NCBI RefSeq assembly: GCF_932526225.1 | Contig: NC_064040.1 | Span: 436,001 to 500,000 of the forward strand | DNA from: Nematostella vectensis | Lineage: Eukaryota; Cnidaria; Anthozoa; Actiniaria; Edwardsiidae | Length of the DNA stretch: 64,000 bases | Direction: 5' to 3' | In this document: positions 21,506 to 35,788 of the stretch, piece after piece | How positions within the stretch are numbered: the first letter of the stretch is position 1 | Layout: each line of letters begins with the position of its first letter | Translations under genes and position numbers: made by a program | The notes under the pieces: model-generated | Seen by the model: only the letters and a program-made list of their open reading frames with translations | Database searches by the model: none | What the model was told of the DNA's origin: nothing

Positions 21506-24500
21506 TAGGCTATCAGCGGGAATCGAACCCGTGTCGTTGCGTTAGTAGTCAAGTGCCCGCAACGAAAGACTAACGTGGCATTGATGAAGGGAATCGTAAT
21601 GAAAATTACTTTTAATACTATTGGTATCGTAAACTATCCCAAGCAAAGTCAACATCGGACTGGAGGTTACATTCGGGAAAAGCTTCAGGGTTACATTCGG
21701 GAATTTGTTTTACGAGTGTAACCTCCAAAAGGTTACAATCAATATTTTTTTTTCCGAATGTAAATTCCAAAAAGTAACATTAGGAAAAATAAAACAGTAT
21801 ACTCGGAAAAAAAGGTATATCAATCTATCGAGCGCTATGCTCTATGTTAGAATCTACTTAATCAAGTTATCCAAGGAATCTAGTTAGTTCTTGTGCGCAT
21901 AAAATATGTACAGGATCCTGAACAAAGCATGAGCACATCAAAGATGCTGAGAGTACATAAAAATGTCCCTATACCTTCTTTTTATGTCATGACACACCAA
22001 GAACAGTATAATTAAGTATCGATATTTAAAAAAAAAATAAAGAAAAAATAATAGGCTATCAGCGGGAATCGAACCCGGGTCGCTGCGTTAGTAGTCAAGT
22101 GCCCGCAACGAAAGACTAACGTTGCATTGCTGAAGGGAATTGTAATGAAAATTACTTTTAATACTATTGGTATCGTAAACTATCCCAAGAAAAGTCACCA
22201 TCGGACTGGAGGTTACATTCGGGAAAAGCTTCAGGGTTACATTCGGGAATTTGTTTTACGAGTGTAACCTCCAAAAGGTTACAATCGATAATTTTTTTTC
22301 GGAATGTAAATTCCAAAAAGTAACATTAGGAAAAATAAAACAGTATACTCGGAAAAAAGGTATATCAATCTATCGAGCGCTATGCTCTATGTTAGAATTT
22401 ACTTAATCAAGTTATCCAAGAAATCTAGTTAGTTCTTGTGTGCATAAAATATGTGCAGGATCCTGAACAAAGCATGAGCACATCAAAGATGCTGAGAGTA
22501 CATAAAAATGAACCCTATACCTTCTTTTTATGTCATGACACACCAAGAACAGTATAATTAAGTATCGATATTTAAAAAAAAAATAAAGAAAAAAAATAGG
22601 CTATCAGCGGGAATCGAACCCGGGTAGCTGCGTTAGTAGTCAAGTGCCCGCAACGAAAGACTAACGTGGCATTGCTGAAGGGAATTGTAATGAAAATTAC
22701 TTTTAATACTATTGGTATCATAAACTATACCAAGCAAAGTCACCATCAGACTGGAGGTTACATTCGGGAAAAGCTTCAGGGTTACATTCGGGACTTTGTT
22801 TTACAAGTGTAACCTCCAAAAGGTTACAATCGATAATTTTTTTTCCGAATGTAAATTCCAAAAAGTAACATTAGGAAAATAAAACAGTATACTCGGTAAA
22901 AAAGGTATATCAATCTATCGAGCGCTATGCTCTATGTTAGAATCTACTTAATCAAGTTATCCAAGGAATCTAGTTAGTTCTTGTGTGCATAAAATATGTA
23001 CAGGATCCTGAACAAAGTATGAGCACATCAAAGATGCTGAGAGTACATAAAAATGTCCCTATACCTTCTTTTTATGTCATGACACACCAAGAACAGTATA
23101 AATAAGTATCGATATTTAAAAAAAAATAAAGAAAAAAAATAGGCTATCAGCGGGAACCGAACCCGGGTGGCTGCGGTAGTAGTCAAGTGCCCGCAACGAA
23201 AGACTAACGTGGCATTGCTGAAGGGAATTGTAATGAAAATTACTGTTAATACTATTGGTATCGTAAACTATCCCAAGCAAAGTCACCATCGGACTGGAGG
23301 TTACATTCGGGAAAAGCTTCAGGGTTACATTCGGAATTTGTTTTACGAGTGTAACCTCCAAAAGGTTACAATCAATATTTTTTTTTCCGAATGTAAATTC
23401 CAAAAAGTAACATTAGGAAAAATAAAACAGTATACTCGGAAAAAAAGGTATATCAATCTATCGAGCGCTATGCTCTATGTTAGAATCTACTTAATCAAGT
23501 TATCCAAGGAATCTAGTTAGTTCTTGTGTGCATAAAATATGTACAGGATCCTGAACAAAGCATGAGCACATCAAAGATGCTGAGAGTACATAAAAATGTC
23601 CCTATACCTTCTTTTTATGTCATGACACACCAAGAACAGTATAATTAAGTATCGATATTTAAAAAAACATAATAAAGAAAAAAAAAATAGGCTATCAGTG
23701 GGAATCGAACCCGGGTCGCTGCGTTAGTAGTCAAGTGCCCGCAGCGAAAGACTAACGTGGCATTGCTGAAGGGAATTGTAATGAAAATTACTTTTAATAC
23801 TATTGGTATCGTAAACTTTCCCAAGCAAAGTCACCATCGGACTGGAGGTTACATTCGGGAAATGCTTCAGGGTTACATTCGGGAATTTGTTTTACGAGTG
23901 TAACCTCCAAAAGGTTACAATCGATAATTTTTTTTTCGAATGTAAATTCCAAAAAGTAACATTAGGAAAAATAAAACAGTATACTCGGAAAAAAAGGTAT
24001 ATCAATCTATCGAGCGCTATGCTCTATGTTAGAATCTACTTAATCAAGTTATCCAAGGAATCTAGTTAGTTCTTGTGTGCATAAAATATGTACAGGATCC
24101 TGAACAAAGCATGAGCACATCAAAGATGCTGAGAGTACATAAAAATGTCCCTATACCTTCTTTTTATGTCATGACACACCAAGAACAGTATAATTAAGTA
24201 TCGATATTTAAAAAAAAATAAAGAAAAAAAAAAGGCTATCAGCGGGAATCGAACCCGGTTCGCTGGGTTAGTAGTCAAGTGCCCGCAACGAAAGACTAAC
24301 GTGGCATTACTGAAGGGAATTGTAATGAAAATTACTTTTAATACTATTGGTATCGTAAACTATCCCAAGCAAAGTCACCATCGGACTGGAGGTTACATTC
24401 GGAAAAAGCTTCAGGGTTACATTCGGGAATTTGTTTTACGAGTGTAACCTCCAAAAGGTTACCATCGATAATTTTTTTTCCGAATGTAAATTCCAAAAAG

Positions 24501-24952
24501 TAACATTAGGAAAAATAAAACAGTATACTCGGAAAAAAAGGTATATCAATCTATCGAGCGCTATGCTCTATGTTAGAATCTACTTAATCAAGTTATCCAA
24601 GGAATCTAGTTAGTTCTTGTGTGCTTAAAATATGTACAGGATCCTGAACAAAGTATGAGCACATCAAAGATTCTGAGAGTACATAAAAATGTCCCTATAC
24701 CTTCTTTTTATGTCATGACACACCAAGAACAGTATAATTAAGTATCGATATTTAAAAAAAAAAAGAAAGAAAAAAAAATAGGCTATCAGCGGGAATCGAA
24801 CCCGGGTCGCTGCGGTAGTAGTCAAGTGCCCGCAACGAAAGACTAACGTGGCATTGCTGAAGGGAATTGTAATGAAAATTACTTTTAATACTATTGGTAT
24901 CGTAAACTATCCCAAGCAAAGTCACCATCGGACTTGAGGTTACATTCGGGAA
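19491..24952. repeat. Block E, copy 1 (10-unit, 5,462 bp)
   Basis: Runs from the AAGCTT of M35 to the same place in M45. Unit starts inside are 19757, 20305, 20853, 21399, 21947, 22492, 23037, 23580, 24129 and 24673. Every unit has a counterpart 5,462-5,463 bp to the right, with the same rare variants: GCAGATCAAAG, AAAAAATAATAGG, GTAAGGTAGG, GTGTGCTTAAAAT. I found only one substitution (CCCGTGTCG at 21532) and one A-run length difference by eye. Units M40-M45 are also block A types. Confidence 0.93.
21481..21505. repeat. Uninterrupted A25 tract (M39)
   Basis: The usual AATAAAG interruptions are gone, leaving 25 consecutive A residues (T25 on the minus strand next to the tRNA-like element). 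The counterpart M49 has A26. Confidence 0.9.
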
Positions 24953-26935
24953 AAGCTTCAGGGTTACATTCGGGAATTTGTTTTACGAGTGTAACCTCCA
25001 AAAGGTTACAATCGATAATTTTTTTTCCGAATGTAAATTCAAAAAAGTAACATTAGGAAAAATAAAACAGTATACTCGAAAAAAAGGTATATCAATCTAT
25101 CGAGCGCTATGCTGTATGTTAGAATCTACTTAATCAAGTTATTCAAGGAATCTAGTTAGTTCTTGTGCGCATAAAATATGTACAGGATCCTGAACAAAGC
25201 ATGAGCACATCTAAGATGCTGAGAGTACATCAAAATGTCCCTATACCTTTTTTTTATGTCATGACACACCAAGAACAGTATAATTGAGTATCGATATTTT
25301 AAAAAAAAAATAAAGAAAAAAAAAATAGGCTATCAGCGGGAATCGAACCCGGGTCGTTGCGTTAGTAGTCAAGTGCACGCAACGAAAGACTAACGTGGCA
25401 TTGCTGAAGGGAATCGTAATGAAAATTACTTTTAATACTATTGGTATCGTAAACTATCCCAAGCAAAGTCAACATCGGACTGGAGGTTACATTCGGGAAA
25501 AGCTTCAGGGTTACATTCGGGAATTTGTTTTACGAGTGTAACCTCCAAAAGGTTACAATCAATATTTTTTTTTCCGAATGTAAATTCCAAAAAGTAACAT
25601 TAGGAAAAATAAAACAGTATACTCGGAAAAAAAGGTATATCAATCTATCGAGCGCTATGCTCTATGTTAGAATCTACTTAATCAAGTTATCCAAGGAATC
25701 TAGTTAGTTCTTGTGCGCATAAAATATGTACAGGATCCTGAACAAAGCATGAGCACATCAAAGATGCTGAGAGTACATAAAAATGTCCCTATACCTTCTT
25801 TTTATGTCATGACACACCAAGAACAGTATAATTAAGTATCGATATTAAAAAAAAAAAATAAAGAAAAAAAAAATAGGCTATCAGCGGGAATCGAACCCGG
25901 GTCGCTGCGGTAGTAGTCAAGTGCCCGCAACGAAAGACTAACGTGGCATTGCTGAAGGGAATTGTAATGAAAATTACTTTTAATACTATTGGTATCGTAA
26001 ACTATCCCAAGCAAAGTCACCATCGGACTGGAGGTTACATTCGGGAAAAGCTTTAGGGTTACATTCGGGAATTTGTTTTACGAGTGTAACCTCCAAAAGG
26101 TTACAATCGATAATTTTTTTTCCGAATGTAAATTCCAAAAAGTAACATTAGGAAAAATAAAACAGTATACTCGGACAAAAAGGTATATCAATCTATCGAG
26201 CGCTATGCTCTATGTTAGAATCTACTTAATCAAGTTATCCAAGGAATCTAGTTAGTTCTTGTGTGCATAAAATATGTACAGGATCCTGAACAAAGCATGA
26301 GCAGATCAAAGATGCTGAGAGTACATCAAAATGTCCCTATACCTTCTTTTTATGTCATGACACACCAAGAACAGTATAATTAAGTATCGATATTTTAAAA
26401 AAAAAAATAAAGAAAAAATAATAGGCTATCAGCGGGAATCGAACCCGGGTCGCTGCGTTAGTAGTCAAGTGCCCGCAACGAAAGACTAACGTTGCATTGC
26501 TGAAGGGAATTGTAATGAAAATTACTTTTAATACTATTGGTATCGTAAACTATCCCAAGCAAAGTCACCATCGGACTGGAGGTTACATTCGGGAAAAGCT
26601 TCAGGGTAACATTCGGGAATTTGTTTTACGAGTGTAACCTCCAAAAGGTTACAATCGATAATTTTTTTTCCGAATGTAAATTCCAAAAAGTAAGGTAGGA
26701 AAAATAAACAGTATACTCGTAAAAAAAGGTATATCAATCTATCGAGCGCTATGCTGTATGTTAGAATCTACTTAATCAAGTTATCCAAGGAATCTAGTTA
26801 GTTCTTGTGCGCATAAAATATGTACAGGATCCTGAACAAAGCATGAGCACATCAAAGATGCTGAGAGTACATCAAAATGTCCCTATACCTTTTTTTTATG
26901 TCATGACACACCAAGAACAGTATAATTAAGTATCG

Positions 26936-26969
<34 letters not shown>

Positions 26970-29900
26970 AGGCTATCAGCGGGAATCGAACCCGGGTCGT
27001 TGCGTTAGTAGTCAAGTGCCCGCAACGAAAGACTAACGTGGCATTGATGAAGGGAATCGTAATGAAAATTACTTTTAATACTATTGGTATCGTAAACTAT
27101 CCCAAGCAAAGTCAACATCGGACTGGAGGTTACATTCGGGAAAAGCTTCAGGGTTACATTCGGGAATTTGTTTTACGAGTGTAACCTCCAAAAGGTTACA
27201 ATCAATATTTTTTTTTCCGAATGTAAATTCCAAAAAGTAACATTAGGAAAAATAAAACAGTATACTCGGAAAAAAAGGTATATCAATCTATCGAGCGCTA
27301 TGCTCTATGTTAGAATCTACTTAATCAAGTTATCCAAGGAATCTAGTTAGTTCTTGTGCGCATAAAATATGTACAGGATCCTGAACAAAGCATGAGCACA
27401 TCAAAGATGCTGAGAGTACATAAAAATGTCCCTATACCTTCTTTTTATGTCATGACACACCAAGAACAGTATAATTAAGTATCGATATTTAAAAAAAAAA
27501 TAAAGAAAAAATAATAGGCTATCAGCGGGAATCGAACCCGGGTCGCTGCGTTAGTAGTCAAGTGCCCGCAACGAAAGACTAACGTTGCATTGCTGAAGGG
27601 AATTGTAATGAAAATTACTTTTAATACTATTGGTATCGTAAACTATCCCAAGAAAAGTCACCATCGGACTGGAGGTTACATTCGGGAAAAGCTTCAGGGT
27701 TACATTCGGGAATTTGTTTTACGAGTGTAACCTCCAAAAGGTTACAATCGATAATTTTTTTTCGGAATGTAAATTCCAAAAAGTAACATTAGGAAAAATA
27801 AAACAGTATACTCGGAAAAAAGGTATATCAATCTATCGAGCGCTATGCTCTATGTTAGAATTTACTTAATCAAGTTATCCAAGAAATCTAGTTAGTTCTT
27901 GTGTGCATAAAATATGTGCAGGATCCTGAACAAAGCATGAGCACATCAAAGATGCTGAGAGTACATAAAAATGAACCCTATACCTTCTTTTTATGTCATG
28001 ACACACCAAGAACAGTATAATTAAGTATCGATATTTAAAAAAAAAATAAAGAAAAAAAATAGGCTATCAGCGGGAATCGAACCCGGGTAGCTGCGTTAGT
28101 AGTCAAGTGCCCGCAACGAAAGACTAACGTGGCATTGCTGAAGGGAATTGTAATGAAAATTACTTTTAATACTATTGGTATCATAAACTATACCAAGCAA
28201 AGTCACCATCAGACTGGAGGTTACATTCGGGAAAAGCTTCAGGGTTACATTCGGGACTTTGTTTTACAAGTGTAACCTCCAAAAGGTTACAATCGATAAT
28301 TTTTTTTCCGAATGTAAATTCCAAAAAGTAACATTAGGAAAATAAAACAGTATACTCGGTAAAAAAGGTATATCAATCTATCGAGCGCTATGCTCTATGT
28401 TAGAATCTACTTAATCAAGTTATCCAAGGAATCTAGTTAGTTCTTGTGTGCATAAAATATGTACAGGATCCTGAACAAAGTATGAGCACATCAAAGATGC
28501 TGAGAGTACATAAAAATGTCCCTATACCTTCTTTTTATGTCATGACACACCAAGAACAGTATAAATAAGTATCGATATTTAAAAAAAAATAAAGAAAAAA
28601 AATAGGCTATCAGCGGGAACCGAACCCGGGTGGCTGCGGTAGTAGTCAAGTGCCCGCAACGAAAGACTAACGTGGCATTGCTGAAGGGAATTGTAATGAA
28701 AATTACTGTTAATACTATTGGTATCGTAAACTATCCCAAGCAAAGTCACCATCGGACTGGAGGTTACATTCGGGAAAAGCTTCAGGGTTACATTCGGAAT
28801 TTGTTTTACGAGTGTAACCTCCAAAAGGTTACAATCAATATTTTTTTTTCCGAATGTAAATTCCAAAAAGTAACATTAGGAAAAATAAAACAGTATACTC
28901 GGAAAAAAAGGTATATCAATCTATCGAGCGCTATGCTCTATGTTAGAATCTACTTAATCAAGTTATCCAAGGAATCTAGTTAGTTCTTGTGTGCATAAAA
29001 TATGTACAGGATCCTGAACAAAGCATGAGCACATCAAAGATGCTGAGAGTACATAAAAATGTCCCTATACCTTCTTTTTATGTCATGACACACCAAGAAC
29101 AGTATAATTAAGTATCGATATTTAAAAAAACATAATAAAGAAAAAAAAAATAGGCTATCAGTGGGAATCGAACCCGGGTCGCTGCGTTAGTAGTCAAGTG
29201 CCCGCAGCGAAAGACTAACGTGGCATTGCTGAAGGGAATTGTAATGAAAATTACTTTTAATACTATTGGTATCGTAAACTTTCCCAAGCAAAGTCACCAT
29301 CGGACTGGAGGTTACATTCGGGAAATGCTTCAGGGTTACATTCGGGAATTTGTTTTACGAGTGTAACCTCCAAAAGGTTACAATCGATAATTTTTTTTTC
29401 GAATGTAAATTCCAAAAAGTAACATTAGGAAAAATAAAACAGTATACTCGGAAAAAAAGGTATATCAATCTATCGAGCGCTATGCTCTATGTTAGAATCT
29501 ACTTAATCAAGTTATCCAAGGAATCTAGTTAGTTCTTGTGTGCATAAAATATGTACAGGATCCTGAACAAAGCATGAGCACATCAAAGATGCTGAGAGTA
29601 CATAAAAATGTCCCTATACCTTCTTTTTATGTCATGACACACCAAGAACAGTATAATTAAGTATCGATATTTAAAAAAAAATAAAGAAAAAAAAAAGGCT
29701 ATCAGCGGGAATCGAACCCGGTTCGCTGGGTTAGTAGTCAAGTGCCCGCAACGAAAGACTAACGTGGCATTACTGAAGGGAATTGTAATGAAAATTACTT
29801 TTAATACTATTGGTATCGTAAACTATCCCAAGCAAAGTCACCATCGGACTGGAGGTTACATTCGGAAAAAGCTTCAGGGTTACATTCGGGAATTTGTTTT

Positions 29901-30415
29901 ACGAGTGTAACCTCCAAAAGGTTACCATCGATAATTTTTTTTCCGAATGTAAATTCCAAAAAGTAACATTAGGAAAAATAAAACAGTATACTCGGAAAAA
30001 AAGGTATATCAATCTATCGAGCGCTATGCTCTATGTTAGAATCTACTTAATCAAGTTATCCAAGGAATCTAGTTAGTTCTTGTGTGCTTAAAATATGTAC
30101 AGGATCCTGAACAAAGTATGAGCACATCAAAGATTCTGAGAGTACATAAAAATGTCCCTATACCTTCTTTTTATGTCATGACACACCAAGAACAGTATAA
30201 TTAAGTATCGATATTTAAAAAAAAAAAGAAAGAAAAAAAAATAGGCTATCAGCGGGAATCGAACCCGGGTCGCTGCGGTAGTAGTCAAGTGCCCGCAACG
30301 AAAGACTAACGTGGCATTGCTGAAGGGAATTGTAATGAAAATTACTTTTAATACTATTGGTATCGTAAACTATCCCAAGCAAAGTCACCATCGGACTTGA
30401 GGTTACATTCGGGAA
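24953..30415. repeat. Block E, copy 2 (10-unit, 5,463 bp)
   Basis: Unit starts inside are 25219, 25767, 26315, 26861, 27410, 27955, 28500, 29043, 29592 and 30136. The junction with copy 1 lies inside M45: its left half is of the M6 type (GACTTGAGG) and its right half of the M35 type (TTCAAAAAAG, CTGTATG, TTATTCAAGG). This gives direct evidence of unequal exchange between M35-like and M6-like units, in register but not at a unit boundary. Confidence 0.93.
26943..26968. repeat. Uninterrupted A26 tract (M49)
   Basis: Block E counterpart of the A25 tract in M39, one base longer. Confidence 0.9.
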
Positions 30416-31598
30416 AAGCTTTAGGGTTACATTCGGGAATTTGATTTACGAGTGTAACCTCCAAAAGGTTACAATCGATAATTTTTTTTCGGAATGTAAA
30501 TTCCAAAAAGTAACATTAGGAAAAATAAAACAGTATACTCGGAAAAAAAGGTATATCAATCTATCGAACGCTATGCTCTATGTTAGAATTTACTTAATCA
30601 AGTTATCCAAGGAATCTAGTTAGTTCTTGTGCGCATAAAATATGTACAGGATCCTGAACAAAGCATGAGCACATCAAAGATGCTGAGAGTACATCAAAAT
30701 GTCCCTATACCTTTTTTTATGTCATGACACACCAAGAACAGTATAATTAAGTATCGATATTTTTAAAAAAAAATAAAGAAAAAAAAAATAGGCTATCAGC
30801 GGGAATCGAACCCGGGTCGCTGCGTTAGTAGTCAAGTGCCCGCAACGAAAGACTAACGTGGCATTGCTGAAGGGAATCGTAATGAAAATTACTTTTAATA
30901 CTATTGGTATCGTAAACTATCCCAAGCAAAGTCACCATCGGACTGGAGGTTACATTCGGGAAAAGCTTCAGGGTTACATTCGGGAATTTGTTTTACGAGT
31001 GTAACCTCCAAAAGGTTACAATCAATATTTTTTTTTCCGAATGTAAATTCCAAAAAGTAACATTAGGAAAAATAAAACAGTAAACTCGGAAAAAAAGGTA
31101 TATCAATCTATCGAGCGCTATGCTCTATGTTAGAATCTACTTAATCAAGTTATCCAAGGAATCTAGTTAGTTCTTGTGCGCATAAAATATGTACAGGATC
31201 CTGAACAAAGCATGAGCACATCAAAGATGCTGAGAGTACATAAAAATGTCCCTATACCTTCTTTTTATGTCATGACACACCAAGAACAGTATAATTAAGT
31301 ATCGATATTTAAAAAAAAAAATAAAGAAAAAAAAATAAAGAAAAAAAAAATAGGCTATCAGCGGGAATCAAACCCGGGTCGCTGCGTTAGTAGTCAAGTG
31401 CCCGCAACGAAAGACTAACGTGGCATTGCTGAAGGGAATTGTAATGAAAATTAATTTTAATACTATTGGTATCGTAAACTATCCCAAGCAAAGTCACCAT
31501 CGGACTGGAGGTTACATTCGGGAAAAGCTTCAGGGTTACATTCGGGAATTTGTTTTACGAGTGTAACCTCCAAAAGGTTACAATCGATAATTTTTTTT
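30416..31598. repeat. End of M55, unit M56 and left part of M57
   Basis: M56 starts at 30683 and M57 at 31230. M55 ends as M6 does (TTTGATTTACG). M56 matches M7 (CAGTAAACTCGG) and M57 matches M14 (doubled AATAAAG tract, AATCAAACCC, CGGGATCCTG). M50-M57 therefore keep what looks like the fuller ancestral order of block A, with M7-type and M14-type units side by side. Confidence 0.85.
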
Positions 31599-33440
31599 CC
31601 GAATGTAAATTCAAAAAAGTAACATTAGGAAAAATAAAACAGTATACTCGAAAAAAAGGTATATCAATCTATCGAGCGCTATGCTCTATGTTAGAATCTA
31701 CTTAATCAAGTTAACCAAGGAATCTAGTTAGTTCTTGTGTGCATAAAATATGTACGGGATCCTGAACAAAGCAAGAGCACATCAAAGATGCTGAGAGTAC
31801 ATAAAAATGTCCCTATACCTTCTTTTTATGTCATGACACAACAAGAACAGTATAATTAAGTATCGATATTTAAAAAAAAAATAAAGAAAAAAAATAGGCT
31901 ATCAGCGGGAATCGAACCCGGGTCGCTGCGTTAGTAGTCAAGTGCCCGCAACGAAAGACTAACGTGACATTACTGAAGGGAATTGTAATGAAAATTACTT
32001 TTAATACTATTGGTATCGTAAACTATCCCAAGCAAAGTCACCATCGGACTGGAGGTTACATTCGGGAAAAGCTTCAGGGTTACACTCGGGAATTTGTTTT
32101 ACGAGTGTAACCTCCAAAAGGTTACAATCAATAATTTTTTTTCCGAATGTAAATTCCAAAAAGTAACATTAGGAATAATAAAACAGTATACTCGAAAAAA
32201 AAGGTATATCAATCTATCGAGCGCTATGCTCTATGTTAGAATCTACTTAATCAAGTTATCCAAGGAATCTAGTTAGTTCTTGTGCGCATAAAATATGTAC
32301 AGGATCCTGAACAAAGCATGAGCACATCAAAGATGCTGAGAGTACATAAAAATGTCCCTATACGTTCTTTTTATGTCATGACACACCAAGAACAGTATAA
32401 TTAAGTATCGATATTAAAAAAAAAAAAATAAAGAAAAAAAAAATAGGCTATCAGCGGGAATCGAACCCGGGTCGCTGCGGTAGTAGTCAAGTGCCCGCAA
32501 CGAAAGACTAACGTGGCATTGCTGAAGGGAATTGTAATGAAAATTACTTTTAATACTATTGGTATCGTAAACTATCCCAAGCAAAGTCACCATCGGACTG
32601 GAGGTTACATTCGGGAAAAGCTTTAGGGTTACATTCGGGAATTTGTTTTACGAGCGTAACCTTCAAAAGGTTACAATCGATAATTTTTTTTCCGAATGTA
32701 AATTCCAAAAAGTAACATTAGGAAAAATAAACAGTATACTCGGAAAAAAAGGTATATCAATCTATCGAGCGCTATGCTCTATGTTTGAATCTACTTAATC
32801 AAGTTATCCAAGGAATCTAGTTAGTTCTTGTGTGCATAAAATATGTACAGGATCCTGAACAAAGCATGAGCACATCAAAGATCCTGAGAGTACATAAAAA
32901 TGTCCCTATACCTTCTTTTTATGTCATGACACACCAAGAACAGTATAATTAAGTATCGATATTTAAAAAAAAATAATAAAGAAAAAAAAAATATGCTATC
33001 AGCGGGAATCGAACCCGGGTCGCTGCGTTAGTAGTCTAGTGCCCGCAACGAAAGACTAACGTGGCATTACTGAAGGGAATTGTAATGAAAATTACTTTTA
33101 ATACTATTGGTATCGTAAACTATCCCAAGCAAAGTCACCATCGGACTGGAGGTTACATTCGGGAAAAGCTTCAGGGTTACATTCGGGAATTTGTTTTACG
33201 AGTGTAACCTCCAAAAGGTTACAATCGATAATTTTTTTTCCGAATGTAAATTCCAAAAAGTAACATTAGTAAAAATAAAACAGTATACTCGAAAAAAAAA
33301 GGTATATCAATCTATCGAGCGCTATGCTCTATGTTAGAATCTACTTAATCAAGTTATCCAAGGAATCTAGTTAGTTCTTGTGTGCATAAAATATGTACAG
33401 GATCCTGAACAAAGCATGAGCACATCAAAGATGCTGAGAG

Positions 33441-33450
33441 TTCCTTATTA
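33441..33450. repeat. Rare replacement patch (M61)
   Basis: The normal ACATAAAAATG after GAGAGT is replaced by TCCTTATTAATG. The same patch occurs only at 40850 and 59318. Several adjacent bases change together, which suggests one event later spread by duplication. Confidence 0.85.
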
Positions 33451-34613
33451 ATGTCCCTATACCTTCTTTTTATGTCATGACACACCAAGAACAGTATAAT
33501 TAAGTATCGATATTTAAAAAAAAAAAAATAAAGAAAAAAAAAATAGGCTATCAGCGGGAATCGAACCCGGGCCGCTGCGGTAGTAGTCAAGTGCCCGCAA
33601 CGAAAGACTAACGTGGCATTGCTGAAGGGAATTGTAATGAAAATTACCGTTAATACTATTGGAATCGTAAACTATCCCAAGCAAAGTCACCATCGGACTG
33701 GAGGTTACATTCGGGAAAAGCTTTAGGGTTACATTCGGGAATTTGTTTTACGAGTGTAACCTCCAAAAGGTTACAATCGATAATTTTTTTTCCGAATGTA
33801 AATTCCAAAAAGTAACATTAGGAAAAATAAACAGTACACTCGGAAAAAAAGGTATATCAATCTATCGAGCGCTATGCTCTATGTTTGAATCTACTTAATC
33901 AAGTTATCCAAGGAATCTAGTTAGTTCTTGTGTGCATAAAATATTTACAGGATCCTGAACAAAGCATGAGCACATCAAAGATCCTGAGAGTACATCAAAA
34001 TGTCCCTATACCTTCTTTTTATGTCATGACACACCAAGAACAGTATAATTAAGTATCGATATTTAAAAAAAAATAATAAAGAAAAAAAAAATATGCTATC
34101 AGCGGGAATCGAACCCGGGTCGCTGCGTTAGTAGTCTAGTGCCCGCAACGAAAGACTAACGTGGCATTACTGAAGGGAATTGTAATGAAAATTACTTTAA
34201 ATACTATTGGTATCGTAAACTATCACAAGCAAAGTCACCATCGGACTGGAGGTTACATTCGGGAAAAGCTTCCGGGTTACATTCGGGGATTTGTTTTACG
34301 AGTGTAACCTCCAAAAGGTTACAATCGATATTTTTTTTTCCGAATGTAAATTCCAAAAAGTAACATTAGTAAAAATAAAACAGTATACTCGAAAAAAAAG
34401 GTATATCAATCTATCGAGCGCTATGCTCTATGTTAGAATCTACTTAATCAAGTTATCCAAGGAATCTAGTTAGTTCTTGTGTGCATAAAATATGTACAGG
34501 ATCCTGAACAAAGCATGAGCACATCAAAGATGCTGAGAGTACATAAAAATGTCCCTATACCTTCTTTTTATGTCATGACACACCAAGAACAGTATAATTT
34601 AGTATCGATATTT

Positions 34614-34665
34614 AAAAAAAAAATAAAGAAAAAAAAATAAAGAAAAAAAAATAAAGAAAAAAAAA
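34614..34665. repeat. Expanded AATAAAG A-rich microrepeat (M63)
   Basis: Three blocks; unit 573 bp; B-box intact in this unit. Confidence 0.9.
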
Positions 34666-35734
34666 TAGGCTATCAGCGGGAATCGAACCCGGGTCGCTGC
34701 GTTAGTAGTCAAGTGCCCGCAACGAAAGACTAACGTGGCATTGCTGAAGGGAATTGTAATGAAAATTAATTTTAATACTATTGGTATCGTAAACTATCCC
34801 AAGCAAAGTCACCATCGGACTGGAGGTTACATTCGGGAAAAGCTTCAGGGTTACATTCGGGAATTTGTTTTACGAGTGTAACCTTCAAAAGGTTACAATC
34901 GATAATTTTTTTTCCGAATGTAAATTCAAAAATGTAACATTAGGAAAAATAAAACAGTATACTCGAAAAAAAGGTATATCAATCTATCGAGCGCTATGCT
35001 CTATGTTAGAATCTACTTAATCAAGTTAACCAAGGAATCTAGTTAGTTCTTGTGTGCATAAAATATGTACAGGATCCTGAACAAAGCAAGAGCACATCAA
35101 AGATGCTGAGAGTACATAAAAATGTCCCTATATCTTCTTTTTATGTCATGACACAACAAGAACAGTATAATTAAGTATCGATATTTAAAAAAAAATAATA
35201 AAGAAAAAAAAATAGGCTATCAGCGGGAATCGAACCCGGGTCGCTGCGTTAGTAGTCTAGTGCCCGCAACGAAAGACTAACGTGGCATTACTGAAGGGAA
35301 TTGTAATGAAAATTACTTTTAATACTATTGGTATCGTAAACTATCCCAAGCAAAGTCACCATCGGACTGGAGGTTACATTCGGGAAAAGCTTCCGGGTTA
35401 CATTCGGGAATTTGTTTTACGAGTGTAACCTCCAAAAGGTTACAATCGATATTTTTTTTTCCGAATGTAAATTCCAAAAAGTAACATTAGTAAAAATAAA
35501 ACAGTATACTCGAAAAAAAAGGTATATCAATCTATCGAGCGCTATGCTCTATGTTAGAATCTACTTAATCAAGTTATCCAAGGAATCTAGTTAGTTCTTG
35601 TGTGCATAAAATATGTACAGGATCCTGAACAAAGCATGAGCACATCAAAGATGCTGAGAGTACATAAAAATGTCCCTATACCTTCTTTTTATGTCATGAC
35701 ACACCAAGAACAGTATAATTAAGTATCGATATTT

Positions 35735-35788
35735 AAAAAAAAAAAATAAAGAAAAAAAAATAAAGAAAAAAAAATAAAGAAAAAAAAA
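35735..35788. repeat. Expanded AATAAAG A-rich microrepeat (M65)
   Basis: Three blocks; unit 575 bp. Confidence 0.9.

Noticed and set aside
23167-23520. Open frames of 60-117 codons on both strands, such as the one here and its copy at 28630-28983
   Set aside because: They recur at the repeat period, most begin at GTG or TTG rather than ATG, their frame depends on the T-run length, and the translations are low in complexity and internally repetitive. They are by-products of a weakly diverged satellite, not genes.
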